Source: Streptomyces sp. NBC_01304 (GTDB lineage Bacteria; Actinomycetota; Actinomycetes; Streptomycetales; Streptomycetaceae). From it: a stretch of 64,000 nucleotides of DNA. The notes under the pieces were generated by a model. The model searched no databases. It saw only the letters and a list, made by a program, of their open reading frames with translations, and was not told the origin of the DNA. Below, piece by piece: positions 44,237 through 53,419 of this stretch; position 1 is the first letter of the stretch; each line of letters starts with the position of its first letter. Position numbers and translations under genes: made by a program. Location of the stretch: assembly GCF_035975855.1 (NCBI RefSeq), contig NZ_CP109055.1, positions 7,626,001 through 7,690,000 on the forward strand, read 5' to 3'.

Positions 44237-45024
44237 GCGGGGAACGGCACACGATGGTGGAGCGGGACATCGCCCTCCTCCTTGCGGACGCGGCGGATGA
44301 GGTCGAACCCGGCATAGCGCCGTACCAGGCGGTGGTGCGCGGGGGTAAGCGCCGCCGGGCGAGGCGGCGTTGGGCGGTGGGGGCCGCGGCGGCGCTGGTG
44401 ATCGCGGGGTCCGCGGGGTCGCTTGCGCTGGCCGAGGGGGTGGGGCGGGACCAGGGGCGGGTGGCGGAGCAGCCGGCTTCGCCGGAGGAGCGGCATGTGT
44501 ACGACCCGGCGCGCGCCCTGCTGACGGAGCTGCGCGACGAGCGGGGGACCGTCAAGGCCCGTGTGTACGCGGAGGTCTGGGGCGCTCCGCGGACCAAGGC
44601 CGAAGCCCGTGAGCAGCAGGCCCGGATGGTCCGGTACGGAGTGTGGGACGAGCGCAAGGCCGACCCGGTATCCGGAATCGGGAAGGGCTGGTCCTCCGCT
44701 GTCCTCATCGACGCCGAGACGGGCGGGCGCACGCCTCAGATGTTCGGTGTCGTGGACAAGGAATCCGAGTCGGGGACCGAGGGCTACACGAGTGCGACGC
44801 TGCGGTCGCACGGGTCCCGGCTGACCATGGGACGAGCCACCAGCGACGTGCGGCGCATCCGGTTCGAGTACGAGAGGGGAAACGTGGAGCCGAAGGTGCA
44901 GAAGGTCACCGGTTCCAAGAGGAGCTGGTTCGCGCTGGTCGAGGACGGCCCGGAGAGCAAGGGAAAGCTTCGACAGGTCCGGGTGTTCCTGCGGGACGGC
45001 ACGTCCAAGGTGCTGGTGAAGTGA
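44233..45024 (+). CDS. Single-pass membrane protein, partner of the sigma factor
   Basis: 263 residues. A cytosolic N-terminus (1-40) ends in GGKRRRARRRW, one helix follows (about 48-66, AVGAAAALVIAGSAGSLALA), and the remaining 195 residues are extracytoplasmic. This topology and translational coupling to the sigma gene suggest an anti-sigma or signal-sensing role, but no zinc anti-sigma motif is visible. Confidence 0.65.
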   Translation: MSGERHTMVERDIALLLADAADEVEPGIAPYQAVVRGGKRRRARRRWAVGAAAALVIAGSAGSLALAEGVGRDQGRVAEQPASPEERHVYDPARALLTELRDERGTVKARVYAEVWGAPRTKAEAREQQARMVRYGVWDERKADPVSGIGKGWSSAVLIDAETGGRTPQMFGVVDKESESGTEGYTSATLRSHGSRLTMGRATSDVRRIRFEYERGNVEPKVQKVTGSKRSWFALVEDGPESKGKLRQVRVFLRDGTSKVLVK

Positions 45025-45043
45025 CGTCGGGACGACCGGCAGC

Positions 45044-45649
45044 TCAGAGCCACCCCCGCTGCCGAGCCTCCCGCACCGCCTCCATCCGGTTCCGCGTCCC
45101 CGTCTTCCCGATGGCCGCCGACAGATAGTTCCGCACCGTCGACTCCGACAAGTGCAGCTTGCCCGCGATGTCGGCGACGGTCGCGCCGTCCACCGAGGCC
45201 TTCAGGACGTCGCACTCGCGCTCGGTGAGGGGGTTGGGGCCCGCGCTCAGGGCGGCAGCCGCCAGCGCCGGGTCGATCACCGTCTCGCCCCGCAGCACCT
45301 GACGGATCGCCTCGGCCAGGTCCTCCACCGGGCCGTCCTTGACCAGGAATCCCGCCGCGCCCGCGTCCATGGCACGGCGCAGATAGCCGGGGCGGCCGAA
45401 GGTGGTGAGGATCAGGACGCGGCAGTCGGGGCACTCCTCGCGCAGGTCGGCCGCCGCGTCCAGGCCGCTGCGGCCGGGGAGTTCGATGTCGAGGAGGGCC
45501 ACGTCGGGGCGTGCGGTGAGCGCGGCGTCCACGATCTTGTCGCCTGCCGAGACCTGGGCGACGACCTCGATGTCGTGCTCCATCCCGAGCAGCAGGGCGA
45601 GGGCGCCGCGCATCATGCCCTGATCCTCGGCGAGCAGGACTCTGATCAT
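45044..45649 (-). CDS. NarL/LuxR-family response regulator
   Basis: 201 residues. Receiver with acidic pair in LLAEDQGMMRGAL, phosphoacceptor Asp in ALLDIELPGRSGLDA and Lys in FLVKDGPVEDL. LuxR helix-turn-helix LTERECDVLKASVDGATVAD then IAGKLHLSESTVRNYLSAAI. Pairs with the histidine kinase just upstream and should control the adjacent ABC exporter. Confidence 0.9.
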   Translation of the reverse strand: MIRVLLAEDQGMMRGALALLLGMEHDIEVVAQVSAGDKIVDAALTARPDVALLDIELPGRSGLDAAADLREECPDCRVLILTTFGRPGYLRRAMDAGAAGFLVKDGPVEDLAEAIRQVLRGETVIDPALAAAALSAGPNPLTERECDVLKASVDGATVADIAGKLHLSESTVRNYLSAAIGKTGTRNRMEAVREARQRGWL

Positions 45650-45668
45650 CGCGGGCGTTCCTCCTGGG

Positions 45669-46943
45669 TCATCGCGGGTCTTCGGCCGGTGCGTCGCCGG
45701 TCACGGGAGCGGGGTCCCGGCCGGCCCCGGACATGTCCAAGTCCACCACGTCTATGGGCAGCTGGGCCGTGACCCGGAATCCCCGTTGTGGCGCGGCGCC
45801 CGACTGCAGCGTGCCGCCGGCTGCCACGAGACGTTCGGTCAGGCCCGTCAGACCGTTGCCGGGCGGGGCCGAGCCTACGCCGCGTCCGTCGTCCGTGACC
45901 GTCAGACGGACCCGGCCGGGTGTGCCCACGACCTCTATCTCGCACTGGGTCGCGCCGCTGTGCCGGACCGCGTTGGTCACGGACTCGCGCACCACCCAGC
46001 CGAGGAGCGCCGCGGCCTGCGGCGCGAGCGGCGGCCCCGATTGCCGGACGACCGATTCGATCCCGGCGGCCGCGAGTGCGTCCCGGGCACGGTCGAGTTC
46101 TGTGGCGAGGCTGCCCTCCCGGTAGCCGGTGACCGCCTCGCGGATCTCGGTGAGCGCCTGCCGGCCGATGGACTCGATGTCGGTGACCTGGGCGAGCGCT
46201 CCGTCCAGGTCGCGCGGGGCGAGCCGGCGGGCGGCCTCCGACTTCACGACGATGACGGAAAGGGTGTGACCGAGCAGATCATGCAGATCGCGGGAGAACC
46301 GAAGCCGTTCCTTCTCGACGGCCACGCGGGCCAATTCCTGCCGGGTTTCCCGGAGTTCGACGACGTTCTCGGAGAGGGCGAGGATCGCGGCGGTGACGAT
46401 TCCGGACAGGAGCGTCCCGTAGCCGGAGGCGATCGCGCCCCACGCGTCATGGTCGCGCAGCGCGGCGGTCAGGGCCGCGGTGCAGGCCAGCACGAGGACC
46501 GTCCCCCCGAGCCGCCGCCCTCGCAGCACCGCGCCGCAGGCCAGCGAGAGGAGGGGGAAGAGCGCGAGCCAGGCCCCGCCGTAGCCGATGCCGAGGCCCG
46601 CCGTGACGACGGCCATCCCGGACAGGGCGACGTAGGTCCACCAGCCGTTCCGGCGGTACGGGTCGAAGGCGCTGAACACCACGGAGACGTAAAGGGAGTT
46701 GAAGATCAGCAGTCCGGCCCCGCCGACCCACGGGTTGGGCGTCTCGCCCCGGACGACGTTGGAGAGGGCGCCCATGCCGAGCAGCAGCCAGGGCAGGAAG
46801 GCATAGGCGCTGCGCGGACCGGGGCGTGCCGCTCGCCAGCCGCGGGGCCTTCCGGTCTTCGAGGCTTCCGGAGCCTCCGGCGTCCCCTGCGTCATCGCTG
46901 CCCTCTCCGTGCCCGGCACACCCTGGCGCGTCATCGTGCTCAC
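45669..46943 (-). CDS. Sensor histidine kinase (NarX/DesK type)
   Basis: 424 residues from GTG 46943, whose codon overlaps the permease stop (GTGA); internal ATGs at 46934 and 46895 are alternatives. Five to six membrane helices (about 45-190), then HisKA_3 dimerisation segment with the phosphorylated His in FSRDLHDLLGHTLSVIVVKS and a HATPase domain (ESVTNAVRHSGA, VTDDGRGVG, GNGLTGLTERL). Likely senses membrane stress or a drug handled by the neighbouring ABC exporter. Confidence 0.88.
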   Translation of the reverse strand: MSTMTRQGVPGTERAAMTQGTPEAPEASKTGRPRGWRAARPGPRSAYAFLPWLLLGMGALSNVVRGETPNPWVGGAGLLIFNSLYVSVVFSAFDPYRRNGWWTYVALSGMAVVTAGLGIGYGGAWLALFPLLSLACGAVLRGRRLGGTVLVLACTAALTAALRDHDAWGAIASGYGTLLSGIVTAAILALSENVVELRETRQELARVAVEKERLRFSRDLHDLLGHTLSVIVVKSEAARRLAPRDLDGALAQVTDIESIGRQALTEIREAVTGYREGSLATELDRARDALAAAGIESVVRQSGPPLAPQAAALLGWVVRESVTNAVRHSGATQCEIEVVGTPGRVRLTVTDDGRGVGSAPPGNGLTGLTERLVAAGGTLQSGAAPQRGFRVTAQLPIDVVDLDMSGAGRDPAPVTGDAPAEDPR

Positions 46944-47659
46944 ACAGTCCTGGCGGCCCGACGGTACGACATCACCGCGTACCAGCCGAAGAGAAGCAGC
47001 CATCCCATGAGGATCGTCACCGTGCCGAGGCCGGGAGCGTGGCCGTTGGTGGTCTGCCAGCCCAGATCGGCGAAGCGGTGGGTCGGAGTGAAGTCGGACA
47101 GCGAGCGCAGCCAGCCGGGGAACATGTCGATGGGGAACCACAGTCCGCCCACGATCGAAAGCCCCAGGTTGCAGGCCGTGTTCACGACACCGGTGGTCGC
47201 TCCGGTCAGCCGGTACCCATTGCCCAGGCCGAGCATCGTGAACGGCAGGGCGCCCAGCCACAGCAGGAGCGTGAGGACGATCCACTGCCAGGCTTCGAGC
47301 CGGACGCCGTTGACGAGAGCGCCCGCCGTGAACACCGCCACGATTGCGGGCAGCACGATCACCGAGCCGGTGAGTGCGCGTCCCGCCACCACCTGGCGCG
47401 GAGACATCGGAGTGACGCGCAGCTGCCGCAGCCAGCCGACCGTCTTGTCCTCGGCGACGGCGCCTCCGGTGCTCAGGGCCGCACCGAGGGCTCCGTACGC
47501 GGCCATGCCCACCATCGATGCGGTCTTCCACTCGGTCTCGACCGAACCGAGGTTGGTGAACAGGAGGTACATCAGGACCGGCATGCCGATACCGAAGAAC
47601 ACGAAGCCGAAGTCCCGCAGGGTCCGGCGCACTTCGAGCTTGGTGTATTCGAACAACAT
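46940..47659 (-). CDS. ABC-2-type exporter permease
   Basis: 239 residues with six hydrophobic helices; MLFEYTKLEVRRTLRDFGFV at the N-terminus and GFVFFGIGMPVLMYLLFTNL as first helix are typical of NatB/LnrM-type permeases. Its ATG overlaps the ATPase stop by one base (TGATG). Exports an unknown substrate with the ATPase encoded before it. Confidence 0.87.
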   Translation of the reverse strand: MLFEYTKLEVRRTLRDFGFVFFGIGMPVLMYLLFTNLGSVETEWKTASMVGMAAYGALGAALSTGGAVAEDKTVGWLRQLRVTPMSPRQVVAGRALTGSVIVLPAIVAVFTAGALVNGVRLEAWQWIVLTLLLWLGALPFTMLGLGNGYRLTGATTGVVNTACNLGLSIVGGLWFPIDMFPGWLRSLSDFTPTHRFADLGWQTTNGHAPGLGTVTILMGWLLLFGWYAVMSYRRAARTV

Positions 47660-48663
47660 CAGACCGTCTCCTTCAGATTCGTACGGGCCAGGTCCATGGG
47701 GGCGGGAGCGGCGTGCTCCGCGTCGGCGGCGGCGGTGAGCGCCAGGAATGCGTCGTCGAGGGAGGCCGGGGTGACCTCGAGGCCGCGGATCGCGCCGAGT
47801 TCGGCCAGGGCGATCACCGTGGCGTCGGAGTCGTCCGTGCTCAGGCGGGCGCGGTCGCCCCTGATCTCCGTGGCGACCACACCGGGCAGCGTGCTCAGCC
47901 AGGCCGAGCCGCGGCCGGCGAGGTCGAAGGAGACGAAGGTGCCGCCGCTCGCGCGCTTGAGGTCCTGGCCGCTGCCGTCGGCGACGACCCGGCCGTGGTC
48001 GATGACGACGATGCGGTCCGCGTGGTCGTCGGCCTCCTCCAGGTAATGCGTGGAGAACAGCACGGTGTTGCCGCGTGCCGCATAGCTCCGCATCGAGGCC
48101 CAGAAGGCGTGCCGCGCCTCGACGTCGAGTGCCGCGGTCGGCTCGTCGAGGACGATCAGTTCGGGGTTTCCGGCGAGCGCCACGGCGAAGCGGACGCGCT
48201 GGGACTGGCCGCCGGAGAGCCTGTCGACCCGGCGGTCCGCGAGCTCGCTGATGCCGGCGAGTTCGAGGGCCTCGGCGACGGGCATCGGGTTCGGGTACGT
48301 ACGCGCCACGAAGGTCACCAGTTCGCGCACCGTCACCCGGGGGATGACCCGCCCGTCCTGCAGCATGGCGCCCACCCGCCCGGAGCGGACGGCCTTTTCG
48401 GCGCTGGTGCCGAAGAGCTGGACCGTGCCCGTGTCGGGCAGGTTCAGGCCGAGGAGGAGGGAGATGGCGGTGGACTTGCCGGCGCCGTTGCGGCCGAGCA
48501 GTGCGACGGTCTCGCCGCGGTGGAGGTCCAGGTCGATACCGTCGACGGCACGCACGGTGCCGGCGTTGAAGGTCTTGACGACGCCGCTGAGGTGCACAGC
48601 GATGGCGCTGCCCGAGCTTCCCCCGTCGGGTCGGGACGCTGTCTTGCCCGTGGTCGTTTCCAT
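47659..48663 (-). CDS. ABC exporter ATP-binding protein
   Basis: 334 residues from ATG 48663. Walker A LLGRNGAGKSTAIS, Q-loop AMLQDGRV, signature RLSGGQSQRVRFAVAL, Walker B LIVLDEPTAALD, switch His in STHYLEEADDHADR; a C-terminal DrrA/NatA-type extension follows (about 235-334). First gene of a four-gene unit ATPase-permease-kinase-regulator, the organisation of bacitracin/linearmycin-type resistance modules. Confidence 0.9.
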   Translation of the reverse strand: METTTGKTASRPDGGSSGSAIAVHLSGVVKTFNAGTVRAVDGIDLDLHRGETVALLGRNGAGKSTAISLLLGLNLPDTGTVQLFGTSAEKAVRSGRVGAMLQDGRVIPRVTVRELVTFVARTYPNPMPVAEALELAGISELADRRVDRLSGGQSQRVRFAVALAGNPELIVLDEPTAALDVEARHAFWASMRSYAARGNTVLFSTHYLEEADDHADRIVVIDHGRVVADGSGQDLKRASGGTFVSFDLAGRGSAWLSTLPGVVATEIRGDRARLSTDDSDATVIALAELGAIRGLEVTPASLDDAFLALTAAADAEHAAPAPMDLARTNLKETV

Positions 48664-48767
48664 GCCCAAGACGCTACGGAGATCCCCACGGTGGCGGCAG
48701 ATTCGGCTGTCAGGTCTTGCGCAGGACAAATGTCATGGGTGGCACGGGCGGGCCGCCCGTCACCGAA

Positions 48768-48784
48768 TCTGACATTCCGTCAGA
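48768..48784. promoter_or_regulatory. Palindrome TCTGAC-N5-GTCAGA upstream of Hsd4B-like gene
   Basis: TCTGACATTCCGTCAGA, perfect 6-bp arms; 53 bp before the KstR-like box. It could also act on the divergent ABC ATPase gene. Confidence 0.65.
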
Positions 48785-48836
48785 CAGACGTCTTCACAAG
48801 TCCCAAGCCCTGCGTTATACATGGGGATCACTGGCC

Positions 48837-48850
48837 TAGAACGCGTTCTA
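48837..48850. promoter_or_regulatory. KstR-like box (exact and palindromic), Hsd4B-like promoter
   Basis: TAGAACGCGTTCTA, a perfect 14-bp palindrome and full consensus match; followed at once by a further GAAC half-site. Confidence 0.75.
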
Positions 48851-48991
48851 GAACGGTTCAGGAGCGGTCCTGGAACGGGGAGTTGGGCCGGTCACAAAAC
48901 GACCTCGGTGCGGCCGACGGTGCGGACGGCCGCACCGAGGTCTTCCACGTACGACCACCGCACGTCCCGAGCAACGAGGAGCCACGTCCAC

Positions 48992-49846
48992 ATGCCCATT
49001 GATGCCGCAAAGGCCGTAGCCTCCGAGCCCCGCAGCACCAGCATCGCCTGGGATCACAAGGACATCCAGCTCTACCACCTCGGCCTCGGCGCGGGCATCC
49101 CGGCAACCGACCCGGACGAGCTGCGCTACACCCTCGAGTCCAAGCTGCATGTGCTGCCCAGCTTCGCGACGGTGGCGGGCGGCGGCATGGCCGCGGCGGG
49201 CGGGCTCTCGGCCCCCGGCATCGACGTGAACCTCGCGCACGTCCTGCACGGCGGCCAGAAGGTCACCCTGCACCGGCCGATTCCCGCGCAGGGCAAGGCG
49301 GTTCAGACCTCGACGATCCCGGCCGTGTACGACAAGGGCAAGGCCGCGGTGATCGTGATGCGCTCCGACGTCGCGGACGACGAGGGCCCGCTGTGGACCT
49401 GCGACACCCAGATCTTCGTACGCGGCGAGGGCGGCTTCGGCGGCGACCGCGGCCCCTCCACGCGCAGCGAACTGCCCGAGCGGGCCCCGGACAGGACGGC
49501 TCTGCGGCCGGTCCGTGAGGAACTCGCCCTGCTCTACCGCCTCTCCGGCGACTGGAACCCACTGCACGCCGACCCCGAGTTCGCCAAGCTGGCCGGCTTC
49601 GACAAGCCGATCCTGCACGGCCTGTGCACGTACGGCATCACGCTGAAGGCCGTCGTCGACACGGTGCTCGGCGGCGATGTCTCCCGGGTCAAGTCGTACG
49701 GCACGCGGTTCGCCGGAATCGTCTTCCCGGGCGAGACGCTGCGGATCCGGATGTGGGAGACCGAGGGGCAGGTCCAGGTGTCGGTCACCGCCGTCGAGCG
49801 CGAAGACGCTCCGGTCCTGGCCGACACGGTCGTCGAGTTCTCCTGA
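48992..49846 (+). CDS. Hsd4B-like MaoC-family 2-enoyl-CoA hydratase
   Basis: 284 residues from ATG 48992 (GAGGAG upstream). Double hot-dog protein; the second domain has the hydratase-2 motif YRLSGDWNPLHADPEFAKLA then GFDKPILHGLCTYGITLKAV (catalytic Asp/His). It resembles Rv3538 (286 residues) of M. tuberculosis over the length, including RGEGGFGGDRGPS. It hydrates steroid enoyl-CoA to the 3-hydroxyacyl-CoA. First gene of a probable operon with the alcohol dehydrogenase and the SDR, behind a KstR-like box. Confidence 0.88.
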   Translation: MPIDAAKAVASEPRSTSIAWDHKDIQLYHLGLGAGIPATDPDELRYTLESKLHVLPSFATVAGGGMAAAGGLSAPGIDVNLAHVLHGGQKVTLHRPIPAQGKAVQTSTIPAVYDKGKAAVIVMRSDVADDEGPLWTCDTQIFVRGEGGFGGDRGPSTRSELPERAPDRTALRPVREELALLYRLSGDWNPLHADPEFAKLAGFDKPILHGLCTYGITLKAVVDTVLGGDVSRVKSYGTRFAGIVFPGETLRIRMWETEGQVQVSVTAVEREDAPVLADTVVEFS

Positions 49847-49917
49847 CCGGCAACACCCGCACACCACACATGACTTCAGTCTCCGCATCCTGAGTAATCC
49901 CTGAAGGGAGCCGCACC

Positions 49918-50994
49918 ATGCGCGCAGCCGTACTGCACGAGATAGGGCAGGACAAGCTCGAAGTCCTCGACGACATGGAGACCACGGGCTTCGGGCCCGG
50001 CAAGGTCAAGATCCGGGTACGGGCCACCGGCCTGTGCCACTCGGACCTCTCCGCGATGAGCGGCGTGCTGCCGCAGCCCGGCCCGTTCGTCCCCGGCCAC
50101 GAAGGCGCGGGCGAGATCATCGACGTCGGCGACGGCGTGACCAGCGTCAAGCCGGGCGACCGCGTGCTGATCTGCTGGCTGCCCGCCTGCGGTGAGTGTG
50201 CGGCCTGCAAGCGCGGCCAGACCCAGCTCTGTCTCGCCGGCTTCATGAACGCCGGCGTCCCCAACTTCAAGCGCGCCGGCAGCGACATCTTCGGCTTCGC
50301 CGGCACCGGCACCTTCGCCGAGGAGGTCGTGGTCGACGCGCGCTGCGCCGTGCCGATCCCCGACGACGTGCCCTTCGACATCGCGGCCCTCATCGGCTGC
50401 GGCGTGACCACGGGTCTCGGCGCGGCCGTCAACACCGCGAAGGTGGAGGCCGGTTCGTCCGTCGCCGTCATCGGCTGCGGCGGCGTCGGCATCTCCGCGA
50501 TCCAGGGCGCCCGGCTCAAGGGCGCGGCCCAGATCGTCGCCGTCGACCCGGTGGAGTCGCGGCGCGAGTCCGCCCTCAAGTTCGGCGCCACGGAGGCCGT
50601 TTCGCCGGACGACCTCGACGACGCCAAGCAGCGGATCACCGCGGGCGAGGGCTTCGACTACGTCTTCGAGGTCGTCGGCAAGTCCGTCACCGCCCGCAAG
50701 GCGTACGAGACGACCCGGCGCGGCGGCACGCTCTGCGTCGTGGGCGCGGGCGCGCTCGACGACTTCCTGCAGCTCAACATGTTCGAGCTGTTCTTCGACG
50801 AGAAGCGGATCCTGCCCTCCATGTACGGCGGCGGGGACGTCCTCACCTCGTACGAGCGCTCCATCGCGCTGTGGCGGGCGGGCCGGATCGACCTGGCCGG
50901 GCTGATCACACACCGGGTGCAGCTCGGCGAGATCAACGAGGCCCTCGATCAGATGCGTACGGGTGTCGCCCTGCGCACCTGCATCGAGATCTGA
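49918..50994 (+). CDS. Zinc-dependent alcohol dehydrogenase
   Basis: 358 residues of the medium-chain family. Catalytic zinc: Cys in TGLCHSDLSA and His in VPGHEGAG; structural zinc: four Cys in PACGECAACKRGQTQLC; Rossmann loop VAVIGCGGVGISAIQ. AGGGAG lies upstream of the ATG. In this operon it could oxidise a sterol alcohol made by the P450, feeding the aldehyde dehydrogenase. Glutathione- or mycothiol-dependent formaldehyde dehydrogenase is an alternative family label. Confidence 0.85.
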   Translation: MRAAVLHEIGQDKLEVLDDMETTGFGPGKVKIRVRATGLCHSDLSAMSGVLPQPGPFVPGHEGAGEIIDVGDGVTSVKPGDRVLICWLPACGECAACKRGQTQLCLAGFMNAGVPNFKRAGSDIFGFAGTGTFAEEVVVDARCAVPIPDDVPFDIAALIGCGVTTGLGAAVNTAKVEAGSSVAVIGCGGVGISAIQGARLKGAAQIVAVDPVESRRESALKFGATEAVSPDDLDDAKQRITAGEGFDYVFEVVGKSVTARKAYETTRRGGTLCVVGAGALDDFLQLNMFELFFDEKRILPSMYGGGDVLTSYERSIALWRAGRIDLAGLITHRVQLGEINEALDQMRTGVALRTCIEI

Positions 50995-51052
50995 CCCCGG
51001 CCGTCCGACCTCAACTGTCTGACGCCAACTGATCGGAACGGAGAGGACATTC

Positions 51053-51994
51053 ATGTCACAGCCGCTTGCGGGTCTGTCCGCAATCGTCACCGGCGCGGGC
51101 CGCGGACTCGGCCGCGCCGAGGCGCTCGAGCTCGCCCGCCTCGGGGCGAGCGTCGTCGTCAACGACTTCGGGCAGCCAGGCCGTGACGGCTCGGGCGAGG
51201 CCGACGCGACCCCGGCCGAGCAGGTCGCGGCCGAGATCCGCGAGGCGGGCGGCCAGGCGGTCGCGCACCTGGGGGACGTCGCCGACTACGAACAGGCCCG
51301 CGGCCTGGTCCAGTTGGCGATCGACACCTACGGCAAGCTCGACATCCTGGTCAACAACGCGGGCATCCTGCGCGACCGCATGATCTTCTCCATGTCCGAG
51401 GCGGAGTGGGACACGGTGATCCATGTCCACCTCAAGGGTCACTTCAACACCACCCACTTCGCCTCGGTCCACTGGCGCGAACGCTCCAAGGCGGCGGGCG
51501 CCCCGGTCTACGGCCGCGTCATCAACACCTCCTCGGAGGCGTTCCTGGCGGGCTCGGCAGGCCAGCCCAACTACGCGGCTGCGAAGGGCGGAATCGTAGG
51601 CCTGACGACGTCGACGGCGCTCGCGCTCGGCAAGTACGGCGTGACGGCGAACGCGATCTGCCCGCGGGCCCGCACCCGGATGACGGAGGACGTCTTCGCC
51701 GGATTCCAGGAGCCCTCGGGCGACCAGCTGGACCCGCTGGCCCCCGAGCACGTGTCCCCGCTGGTCGGCTATCTCGCCGCCCCGGCGGCCGCCAAGGTCA
51801 ACGGCCAGCTGCTCGTGGTGCACGGCGGCATGGTCGCGGTCGTGGAACGCCCCAAGGTAGCGGCGAAGTTCGACACGGCGAAGGACGCCTTCACCTTCGA
51901 CGAGCTGGACGAGCTGATCACTCCGTACTACGAGGACAAGCCGCCGAACCAGACGTTCGCGGCGTCGGAGGTCCTCGGTCTCAAGCACGGCTAG
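51053..51994 (+). CDS. Hsd4A-like SDR, 3-hydroxyacyl-CoA dehydrogenase
   Basis: 313 residues. NAD loop TGAGRGLGRAEALEL, NNAG in ILVNNAGILRDRM, catalytic Ser in INTSSEAFLAGSAGQ and YxxxK in NYAAAKGGIVGL. The extended loop VVVNDFGQPGRDGSGEADAT and the C-terminal 60-residue tail are features of 17-beta-HSD4/MFE-2-type SDRs such as Hsd4A (Rv3502c). It should oxidise the product of the Hsd4B-like hydratase to the 3-keto acyl-CoA that FadA5 cleaves. Confidence 0.85.
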   Translation: MSQPLAGLSAIVTGAGRGLGRAEALELARLGASVVVNDFGQPGRDGSGEADATPAEQVAAEIREAGGQAVAHLGDVADYEQARGLVQLAIDTYGKLDILVNNAGILRDRMIFSMSEAEWDTVIHVHLKGHFNTTHFASVHWRERSKAAGAPVYGRVINTSSEAFLAGSAGQPNYAAAKGGIVGLTTSTALALGKYGVTANAICPRARTRMTEDVFAGFQEPSGDQLDPLAPEHVSPLVGYLAAPAAAKVNGQLLVVHGGMVAVVERPKVAAKFDTAKDAFTFDELDELITPYYEDKPPNQTFAASEVLGLKHG

Positions 51995-51997
51995 CTG

Positions 51998-52035
51998 AAA
52001 AGGGGGTTCGGGGCCCAGGCCCCGAACCCCCTTTT
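51998..52035. terminator. Strong bidirectional terminator
   Basis: 18-bp perfect arms (AAAAGGGGGTTCGGGGCC and complement) with a 2-nt centre and an A/T outer edge on both sides; between the SDR and the convergent small gene. Confidence 0.9.
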
Positions 52036-52060
52036 GCAGGAAAGCCAATGTGCAGGAAAG

Positions 52061-52213
52061 CTAAGCAGCCCGGGTCTCCTCCGCCGGACGGCGGTGGCGG
52101 CCGTGTGGGTCGCTGCCTTCTTCTTGTGCGGAGGCCGGCCCGCGGTGCTTGCCGTGCCCCGTCTCGTTCTTCGCCGCCCCCTGCTCGAAGGCGTCTGCGC
52201 TGTTCTCGGTCAT
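52061..52213 (-). CDS. Small hydrophilic protein (50 residues)
   Basis: ATG at 52213 on the minus strand opens a 50-codon frame ending TAG at 52061. The product is charged and polar, beginning MTENSADAFEQGAAKNETGH and ending RRPAEETRAA, with a repeated (H)GxHRxP motif: GKHRGP and GRHRRP. Codon third positions are G/C-rich as in real genes, and the stop is followed by the 51998-52035 hairpin in the right orientation. Function unknown. Too short for routine gene calling. Confidence 0.55.
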   Translation of the reverse strand: MTENSADAFEQGAAKNETGHGKHRGPASAQEEGSDPHGRHRRPAEETRAA

Positions 52214-52261
52214 CGGATACGTCACCCCGTACGAAGATCGCTAAAACTCAGCCCGCCGAGT

Positions 52262-53419
52262 TTAACCACCCGACGGGCGGCCCTTCAGCGGCGCCTGCTG
52301 CAGGGGTACGGGCCGCGGCGCGGCGGCGGCAGCGGGCGGATCCGGCGTTGCCCCGACCTCGGGCACGCCCTCCGCCGAAGCCGCTGCAGGCGGGGTCTCG
52401 GCCGGCGTGACCCGAGCCACGCCGCAGGCCACGTCCCCGGCGACGTACGGCAGTTGAAGCAGGCCGTCCCGCCCCCACAGCCCCGTCCCCGCGAGCCACC
52501 CCTCGGGCCCCGCCACCTGATGCAGCGTCCGGTCCGCCGGGCGCCAGAGCCCGAGCCAGGTGCCCGCCGCCCCGTCGATCCGCAGCGCCACCGCGCACTG
52601 CTCGGGCATCAGCATCTGCCCGGGCTGTATGGCGAAGGGCGTCACCGCGCAGTCCGCGAGCCGCAGGCACTCCGGGAAGCGGATGGGCAGGGTGGAGCCG
52701 AGCACGCCCCAGCCGAGCAGGTCGTGCCCCGGCGCGTCCGAGCGGACCAGGATCAGACCGCCGGCCGGATCGGCAAGCAGCAGCCGGTCGTTGCTGTCGT
52801 CCGCGATCTGCAGCAGCGGCGACACCTCGCCGCACCGCTCCAGGTCGATCGCGACCGTCTTCGTGCGGCCGTCCACCTCCTGGTCGAGCGCGAGCATCCG
52901 CCCGGTGGTGTCCAGCCAGACCCCGCCCGAGCAGCGCCCGGGCACCTCGGCGACGTGCTCGGGCCCGAAGGCGCCGCCCGCCACCTGCCAGACGGAGCTG
53001 GAGAGTTCACCGACCGCGAGGGCGTACGCACAGTCACCTGTCGGCGCCGGCGGCAGCAGCACCAGCGACCCGCATTCCACGGCGCCCAACGGGAGTTCAC
53101 CCGTGCCGGGACCCGTCGGATACAGCAGCGAGAACAGGTGCCGCCCGTCCACCCGGCGGTGCACCAGAACCCTGCCGTCGGCCATCGGCAGCACCCCGGT
53201 GCCCGGCTCCTCCGGCTGGGCGAGCGGCAGGGTCACCGCGTACGGCTCGGGGCCGCCCAGGGTCCAGCGCTCCGCGACCCAGACCTCGCCGGTGTCTCCG
53301 GCGGGGGCGAGCCGTGCCGCGTAGGACCCGTCCATGGCGATCGTGAGCTGTGTCGTCGGGCTCGTCGGGCTCGTCGAGCTCGCGACGGACGGGGCTGTTG
53401 TGACCGTCGTGGTCGTCAT
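52262..53419 (-). CDS. Conserved-type beta-propeller-like protein, function unknown
   Basis: 385 residues, no signal peptide. A Thr/Ser-rich start (1-25) is followed by repeated segments of about 45 residues with VWVAERW, VLVHRRVDGRHLF, GGLILVRSDAPGH and WLGLWRPADR, suggesting a propeller. The last 50 residues are Pro/Ala-rich. The ribosome site GGAGG lies inside a perfect palindrome CACCTCCGGAGGTG (53430-53443) just before the ATG, which may limit translation. No family name recognised. Confidence 0.6.
   Translation of the reverse strand: MTTTTVTTAPSVASSTSPTSPTTQLTIAMDGSYAARLAPAGDTGEVWVAERWTLGGPEPYAVTLPLAQPEEPGTGVLPMADGRVLVHRRVDGRHLFSLLYPTGPGTGELPLGAVECGSLVLLPPAPTGDCAYALAVGELSSSVWQVAGGAFGPEHVAEVPGRCSGGVWLDTTGRMLALDQEVDGRTKTVAIDLERCGEVSPLLQIADDSNDRLLLADPAGGLILVRSDAPGHDLLGWGVLGSTLPIRFPECLRLADCAVTPFAIQPGQMLMPEQCAVALRIDGAAGTWLGLWRPADRTLHQVAGPEGWLAGTGLWGRDGLLQLPYVAGDVACGVARVTPAETPPAAASAEGVPEVGATPDPPAAAAAPRPVPLQQAPLKGRPSGG

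Noticed and set aside
51005..51035. Another TCTGAC palindrome before the SDR gene
   Set aside because: TCTGACGCCAACTGATC has only one good arm; not counted with the five sites.
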